A stretch of 33,505 nucleotides of DNA, from assembly GCF_002198735.1 (NCBI RefSeq), contig NZ_MWLO01000078.1:1-33505 (forward strand). The letters are read 5' to 3'. This document shows, in pieces, positions 29,674 through 33,505 of the stretch. The position numbers and the translations under genes are program-made. This DNA comes from Ideonella sp. A 288. Lineage in GTDB: Bacteria; Pseudomonadota; Gammaproteobacteria; Burkholderiales; Burkholderiaceae_C. Below the pieces are notes generated by a model. That model made no database searches. It saw nothing but the letters and a program-made list of their open reading frames with translations, and was not told where the DNA came from. The stretch's first letter is position 1. The number at the start of each line of letters is the position of its first letter.

Positions 29674-30335
29674 ACGGTGTCGCTGCAAGTCCTTTCCTGT
29701 ACCGCTTCGACGTGGCCCGCACGGCGCTGGTCATCATCGACATGCAGCGTGATTTCGTCGAGCCCGGCGGCTTCGGCGCCAGCCTGGGCAACGACGTGAC
29801 GCGCCTGCAGGCCATCGTGCCCACGGTGCGCGAGGTGCTGCTGGCCTGGCGCGCGGCCGGCGGCCTGGTGGTGCACACCCGCGAGGCCCACGCCCCCGAC
29901 CTGTCCGACTGCCCCCCGGCCAAGCTGCAGCGCGGCAACCCCCACCTCCGCATCGGCGACGTGGGGCCGATGGGCCGCATCCTGGTGGCCGGCGAACCGG
30001 GCAACCAGATCGTGCCGGCGCTGGCCCCGGTGCCCGGCGAGATCGTCATCGACAAGCCGGGCAAGGGCGCCTTCTACGCCACCGGCCTGCACGAGATGCT
30101 GCAGGGCCGCGGCATCACCCACCTGGTGTTCATGGGCGTGACCACCGAGGTGTGCGTGCAGACCTCGATGCGCGAGGCCAACGACCGCGGCTACGACTGC
30201 CTGCTGGTCGAAGATGGCACCGAGAGCTACTTCCCCGAGTTCAAGGCCGCCACGCTGGCGATGATCACCGCCCAGGGCGCGATCGTCGGCTGGGTGGCGC
30301 CCGCCCACCACCTGATCGCGAGCCTCAGCCCATGA
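29670..30335 (+). CDS. Second isochorismatase-like hydrolase, candidate triuret hydrolase
   Basis: The 221-residue cysteine hydrolase is homologous to BiuH but clearly different. The triad is Asp24 (VIIDMQRDF), Lys129 ([10 protein letters not shown]) and Cys162 ([20 protein letters not shown]). It lacks the BiuH segment [13 protein letters not shown] and has [14 protein letters not shown] instead, and the C-terminus ([20 protein letters not shown]) differs in the substrate-facing part. In Herbaspirillum a related enzyme, TrtA, is known to hydrolyse triuret and so feed biuret to BiuH; this gene fits that role by context. RutB-like ureidoacrylate hydrolase is an alternative. AGGAG is 6 bases before the ATG, and both ends overlap neighbouring genes. 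Confidence 0.75.
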
Positions 30336-32209
30336 GCCCAGCCCGGCCGCCCGAAGGGGCGAATTCCCTGTCGGACGGACAGGTCCGAAGGTCCACGGCT
30401 GCCCCCGTGCCCCCTGCCCCGCCGCTGCACACCCTGGCCGACTGGCGCCGCGCCTATGCCGGCGGCGCCTCGCCGCTGGCGCTGCTGGGTGCGCTGCGCT
30501 CGCACCTGTCGGCCGACGACCCGGCCTGGATCCTGCGCGTCGACCGGTCCTTCATCGACGCGCAGGTGGCCCTGTTGCCGCCCGCCCCCACCGCCAGCAC
30601 CCCGCTGTGGGGCGTGCCTTTCGCGGTGAAGGACAACATCGACGTGGCGGGCCTGACCACCACCGCGGCCTGCCCGGCCTTCGCCTACACCGCCGAGCGA
30701 TCGGCCACCGTGGTGCAGCGGCTGCAGGCCGCCGGCGCGGTGCTGGTGGGCAAGACCAACCTCGACCAGTTCGCCACCGGGCTGGTGGGCACGCGCTCGC
30801 CCTACGGCGAGGTGCCCAACAGCTTCGACGGGGCGTATGTCAGCGGCGGCTCCAGTTCGGGCTCGGCCTCGGTCGTGGCGCGCGGCCTGGTGCCGTTGGC
30901 GCTGGGCACCGACACCGCCGGCTCGGGCCGCGTGCCGGCGGGGCTGAACAACCTGGTCGGCCTGAAGCCCACGCCGGGCCGGGTGCCAATGGCCGGCGTG
31001 GTGCCGGCCTGCCGCACGCTGGACGTGGTGTCGGTGTTCGCCCTCACCGTCGCCGATGCGGCGCAGGCCATGGCCATCATCGAAGGCGCCGGCGACGAGC
31101 CACAGTTCAACCAGCCCGTGCCGCAGGCGGGCTGGCTGGGTGGCCACCGCGTCGGGCTGCGGCTGGGCGTGCCGCAGCGGGCCGACTGCGATGCCGCGCT
31201 CGGCTGGGACCAGGCCTTCGACGCCGCGGGCGTGCGCGCGCAGGCGCTGGGGGCCGAGCTGGTGCCGGTGGACTTCACGCCGCTGTTCGAGGTCGCGCGG
31301 CTGCTGTACGACGGGCCCTGGGTGGCCGAGCGCTACACGGTGGTGCAGGCGCTGATGACGGCCCGGCCCGAGGCGATGGACGCCACCGTGCGCGAGATCA
31401 TCGCCGCCACCGGCCGCTTCAATGCCGGCGACGTGTACCGGGCGCAGTACCGACTGGCCGAGCTGCGCAGGCAGCTCGCGCCGCTGTGGCAACAGGTCGA
31501 TGCGTTGATGGTGCCCACCACGCCCACCTGCCCCACCCGCGCCGCGGTGTCGCGCTCGCCGCTGCTGCGCAACAGCGAGCTGGGCCGCTACACCAACTTC
31601 GTCAACCTGCTCGGCCTGGCCGCGCTGGCGCTGCCCTCGGCCGTGCCCGAGTCCGGCCTGCCCTTCGGCGTCACCTTCGTCGCGCCGGGCGGCAGCGACG
31701 CCGCGCTGGCCGACTGGGGCCTGCGCTGGGAGGCCGCCGGCCCGGCCACGCTGGGCGCCCGTCTGCGCCCCGCCCGCGACGGCGACCGCAACCCCGGCGG
31801 CTGGCCCGCCGCCGCCGCCACGCTGCCCTTGGCCGTGGTCGGCGCCCACCTCGAAGGCATGCCGCTGCATGGCCAGCTGGTCGAGCGCGGCGCCCGCCTG
31901 CTGGCACGCACCCGCACCGCCCCGGCCTACCGGTTGTTCGCGCTGCCCGGCACCGTGCCGCCCAAGCCCGGCCTGATGCGCGTGGCCGAGGGCGAGCCCG
32001 GCCACGCCATCGAGCTGGAACTGGTGGAAATGCCAATGGCCGCGGTCGGCAGCTTCCTGGCCCTGATCCCCGCTCCGCTGGGCCTGGGCACGGTGCAGCT
32101 GGAAGACGGCCGCTGGGTCAAGGGATTCATCTGCGAGCCGGCCGCACTGGCCGGTGCCACCGACATCAGCGCGCACGGCGGCTGGCGCGCCTACCTCGCG
32201 TCGCGATGA
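30332..32209 (+). CDS. atzF: Allophanate hydrolase
   Basis: The 625-residue amidase-signature enzyme converts allophanate to ammonia and CO2, the last step of biuret and cyanurate breakdown. The Ser-cisSer-Lys triad is Lys100 ([11 protein letters not shown]), Ser174 (GGSSSGSA) and Ser198 ([11 protein letters not shown]), each nine positions after the AtzF residues Lys91, Ser165 and Ser189. A C-terminal domain typical of allophanate hydrolases follows from about 490 ([30 protein letters not shown]; ADISxHGGWR-like end), which separates it from AtzE and other plain amidases. About 45 Pro/Ala-rich residues precede the fold, so a later start is possible. ATG 30332 overlaps the preceding stop. No urea carboxylase is present. 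Confidence 0.95.
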   Translation: MSPARPPEGANSLSDGQVRRSTAAPVPPAPPLHTLADWRRAYAGGASPLALLGALRSHLSADDPAWILRVDRSFIDAQVALLPPAPTASTPLWGVPFAVKDNIDVAGLTTTAACPAFAYTAERSATVVQRLQAAGAVLVGKTNLDQFATGLVGTRSPYGEVPNSFDGAYVSGGSSSGSASVVARGLVPLALGTDTAGSGRVPAGLNNLVGLKPTPGRVPMAGVVPACRTLDVVSVFALTVADAAQAMAIIEGAGDEPQFNQPVPQAGWLGGHRVGLRLGVPQRADCDAALGWDQAFDAAGVRAQALGAELVPVDFTPLFEVARLLYDGPWVAERYTVVQALMTARPEAMDATVREIIAATGRFNAGDVYRAQYRLAELRRQLAPLWQQVDALMVPTTPTCPTRAAVSRSPLLRNSELGRYTNFVNLLGLAALALPSAVPESGLPFGVTFVAPGGSDAALADWGLRWEAAGPATLGARLRPARDGDRNPGGWPAAAATLPLAVVGAHLEGMPLHGQLVERGARLLARTRTAPAYRLFALPGTVPPKPGLMRVAEGEPGHAIELELVEMPMAAVGSFLALIPAPLGLGTVQLEDGRWVKGFICEPAALAGATDISAHGGWRAYLASR

Positions 32210-32616
32210 CGCCGGCCGACATCGACCGCCCCAGCGTCGTCGCCGAGGTGCGGCGCCAGTTCGACGCCTACGAGCGGGCCCTGATGGGCAACGACGTCGA
32301 GGGACTGATCGGCTTCTTCTGGCCGGACGCCCGCCTCACGCGTTATGGCATTGCCGACCGGCAGCTGGGCATCGCCGAGATGGTGGCCTTCCGCCGCGCC
32401 ACGCCGGCGCCCGGCTTCACCCGGCGACTGGAGAACCTGCGCATCACCGCCTTCGGCGACGACATGGCCGTGGCGCTGGTGGAGTTCGTGCGCAGCGACA
32501 CGCCGCTGCGCGGCTTCCAGAGCCAGACCTGGGTGCGCATGGACAGCGCGGACAGCGGTCCCGCCGTCTGGAAGATCGTCTCGGCGCACGTGAGCATGTT
32601 CGACTTCGCGGGCTGA
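32206..32616 (+). CDS. AtzH/HpxZ-like NTF2-fold protein
   Basis: The 136-residue protein has an NTF2-like cone fold pattern: VVAEVRRQFDAYERALMGND, LIGFFWPDARLTRYGIADRQLG, then strands ending SQTWVRMDSADSGPAVWKIV and SAHVSMF. It resembles the AtzH-like/DUF3225 family, found with cyanurate (AtzH) and oxalurate (HpxZ) catabolic amidases. The precise role of these proteins is unsettled. The ATG overlaps the atzF stop. Its presence supports assignment of the operon to s-triazine/ureide nitrogen metabolism. AtzE and AtzG, its usual companions, are absent. Confidence 0.85.
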   Translation: MTPADIDRPSVVAEVRRQFDAYERALMGNDVEGLIGFFWPDARLTRYGIADRQLGIAEMVAFRRATPAPGFTRRLENLRITAFGDDMAVALVEFVRSDTPLRGFQSQTWVRMDSADSGPAVWKIVSAHVSMFDFAG

Positions 32617-32644
32617 CGCTCCGGCTGCGTATCATTCCGCCCAC

Positions 32645-33355
32645 ATGCCCTCGCACCGACTGCCCCCCGTGATCGTCGCTGCGGCCACCGCCGGGCCGGT
32701 GACCCTGGCCGACCAGGCCTACGCGGCGGTCAAGCAGATGATCTTCGACTTCGCCCTGATGCCCGGCGACCGCTTCAGCGAGAGCGAACTGGCCCAGCGC
32801 GTCTCGGTCAGCCGCACCCCGCTGCGGCAGGCGCTGCAGCGGCTCGAACGCGAGGGCTTCCTGGCGGTGATGCCGAAGATCGGCTGGCAGGTGGCACCGC
32901 TCGACTTCGACACCTTCGACGAGCTGTACGACCTGCGCATCCTGATCGAATGCCACGCCGCGCAGCAACTGGCCACCGCCGAGCCCCGCACGCCGCTGCG
33001 CGCGCTGGCCGACGTGTGGCTGGTGCCGGCGGCCGAGCGCGTCACCGACGGCACCGCCGTCGGCGCACTCGACGAGCAGTTCCACGCCCAACTGGTGCTG
33101 GCCGGCGGCAACCGCGAGATGTCGCGCGTGCACCGCGAGATCACCGAGCGCATCCGCATCATCCGCCGGCTCGACTTCACCAAGCCGGCGCGCGTGGAAG
33201 CCACCTACGACGAGCACGCCCGCATCGTGCGCGCCATCGCCCGCCGCCGCGCCGACGAGGCCGCGCGGCTGCTGCGCGCCCACATCGAGCAAAGCAAGCT
33301 CGAGGTGCGGCACATCACGCTGGACATGCTGCACCGCGCGCGGCAGCGGGCTTGA
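32645..33355 (+). CDS. GntR-family regulator with FCD domain
   Basis: The 236-residue FadR-subfamily regulator has an N-terminal winged helix (AYAAVKQMIFDFALMPGDR; LAQRVSVSRTPLRQALQRLE at about 50-70) and an all-helical FCD effector domain. Candidate metal or ligand residues are Asp and His in LDEQFHAQLV, His in YDEHARIV and His in LRAHIEQSK. It starts 28 bp after the AtzH-like gene and is probably co-transcribed with the operon. GTATAC-like sites in the 20.2-20.5 kb control region are its most likely operators. The effector is probably a pathway intermediate. The start at 32645 has no strong ribosome site. Confidence 0.92.
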   Translation: MPSHRLPPVIVAAATAGPVTLADQAYAAVKQMIFDFALMPGDRFSESELAQRVSVSRTPLRQALQRLEREGFLAVMPKIGWQVAPLDFDTFDELYDLRILIECHAAQQLATAEPRTPLRALADVWLVPAAERVTDGTAVGALDEQFHAQLVLAGGNREMSRVHREITERIRIIRRLDFTKPARVEATYDEHARIVRAIARRRADEAARLLRAHIEQSKLEVRHITLDMLHRARQRA

Positions 33356-33505
33356 GCGCAGGCGGCGCGCTGGCGCTGGTCTCGGGTCTCGAGGCGAACG
33401 CCTTAGTTCGGGTGGGGGCTCGGTGCGGACGTTCGTTGCGTCCAGAGATCAGCGCGGCGCGACAGGCGGCAGCCGACCGCCACAGCGAAGCTCCCCGGCC
33501 TGCCC
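33356..33505. other. Gene-free right edge
   Basis: These 150 bases after the GntR gene show no convincing coding frame, RNA gene or terminator. The next gene presumably lies outside the window. Confidence 0.5.

Noticed and set aside
30227-32176. 649-codon minus-strand frame opposite atzF
   Set aside because: Shadow of a well-supported amidase gene; the translation has no fold-like pattern.

Overview
The window is one contiguous piece of a very GC-rich, gene-dense chromosome. It most likely comes from a betaproteobacterium of the order Burkholderiales. This is inferred from codon bias, family-level resemblance (phasin, Tsx-like outer envelope protein, NhaR-type LysR, PobA, AtzF-like amidase) and gene order. 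No rRNA, tRNA, CRISPR array, insertion sequence, integrase or phage gene was recognised. GC richness creates many long antisense or shifted open frames; these were treated as shadows.

Left third (1-9.2 kb): an orphan ATP-synthase c-subunit gene sits behind a four-helix membrane protein and is divergent from an XRE/MmyB-type regulator. Next comes a minus-strand stress-type operon (HPF/RaiA-like, Bax-inhibitor-1/YccA-like, TerB-like), divergent from an nhaR-like LysR gene that is followed by pobA. A peptidase cluster follows: a trypsin-like protease, a transglutaminase-like cysteine peptidase overlapping an Anbu (ancestral proteasome beta-like) gene, and a second, convergent transglutaminase-like gene.

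Middle (9.4-19.2 kb): an XRE protein with a lysine/arginine-rich tail is followed by a red-light sensing operon. This operon holds heme oxygenase (bphO), bacteriophytochrome histidine kinase (bphP), a single-domain response regulator and a REC-PAS-kinase-REC hybrid whose last receiver has lost its phosphorylation residues. Then come a phasin gene divergent from a 4-hydroxybutyrate/acetyl-CoA transferase-type gene, a small secreted protein with a 25-residue membrane peptide, and a periplasmic M48 metalloprotease.

Right third (19.3-33.4 kb): this is the most interesting region, a nitrogen-scavenging cluster for biuret-like compounds. A Tsx-like outer-membrane channel is divergent from a long plus-strand operon across a 434-bp control region with three GTATAC-like sites. 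The operon encodes a BMP-type binding protein and two permeases, formamidase (AmiF-like), biuret hydrolase (BiuH), a NitT/TauT-type ABC transporter (binding protein, permease, ATPase), the ATPase of the BMP transporter, a second isochorismatase-like hydrolase (candidate triuret hydrolase), allophanate hydrolase (AtzF), an AtzH/HpxZ-like protein and a GntR/FCD regulator. Many junctions are ATGA stop/start overlaps, so it is probably one translationally coupled unit. A consistent reading is import of a ureide or s-triazine derived compound, stepwise hydrolysis (formyl-biuret and/or triuret to biuret, then allophanate, then ammonia and CO2), and control by the terminal GntR protein. The exact substrate is not shown by the sequence.
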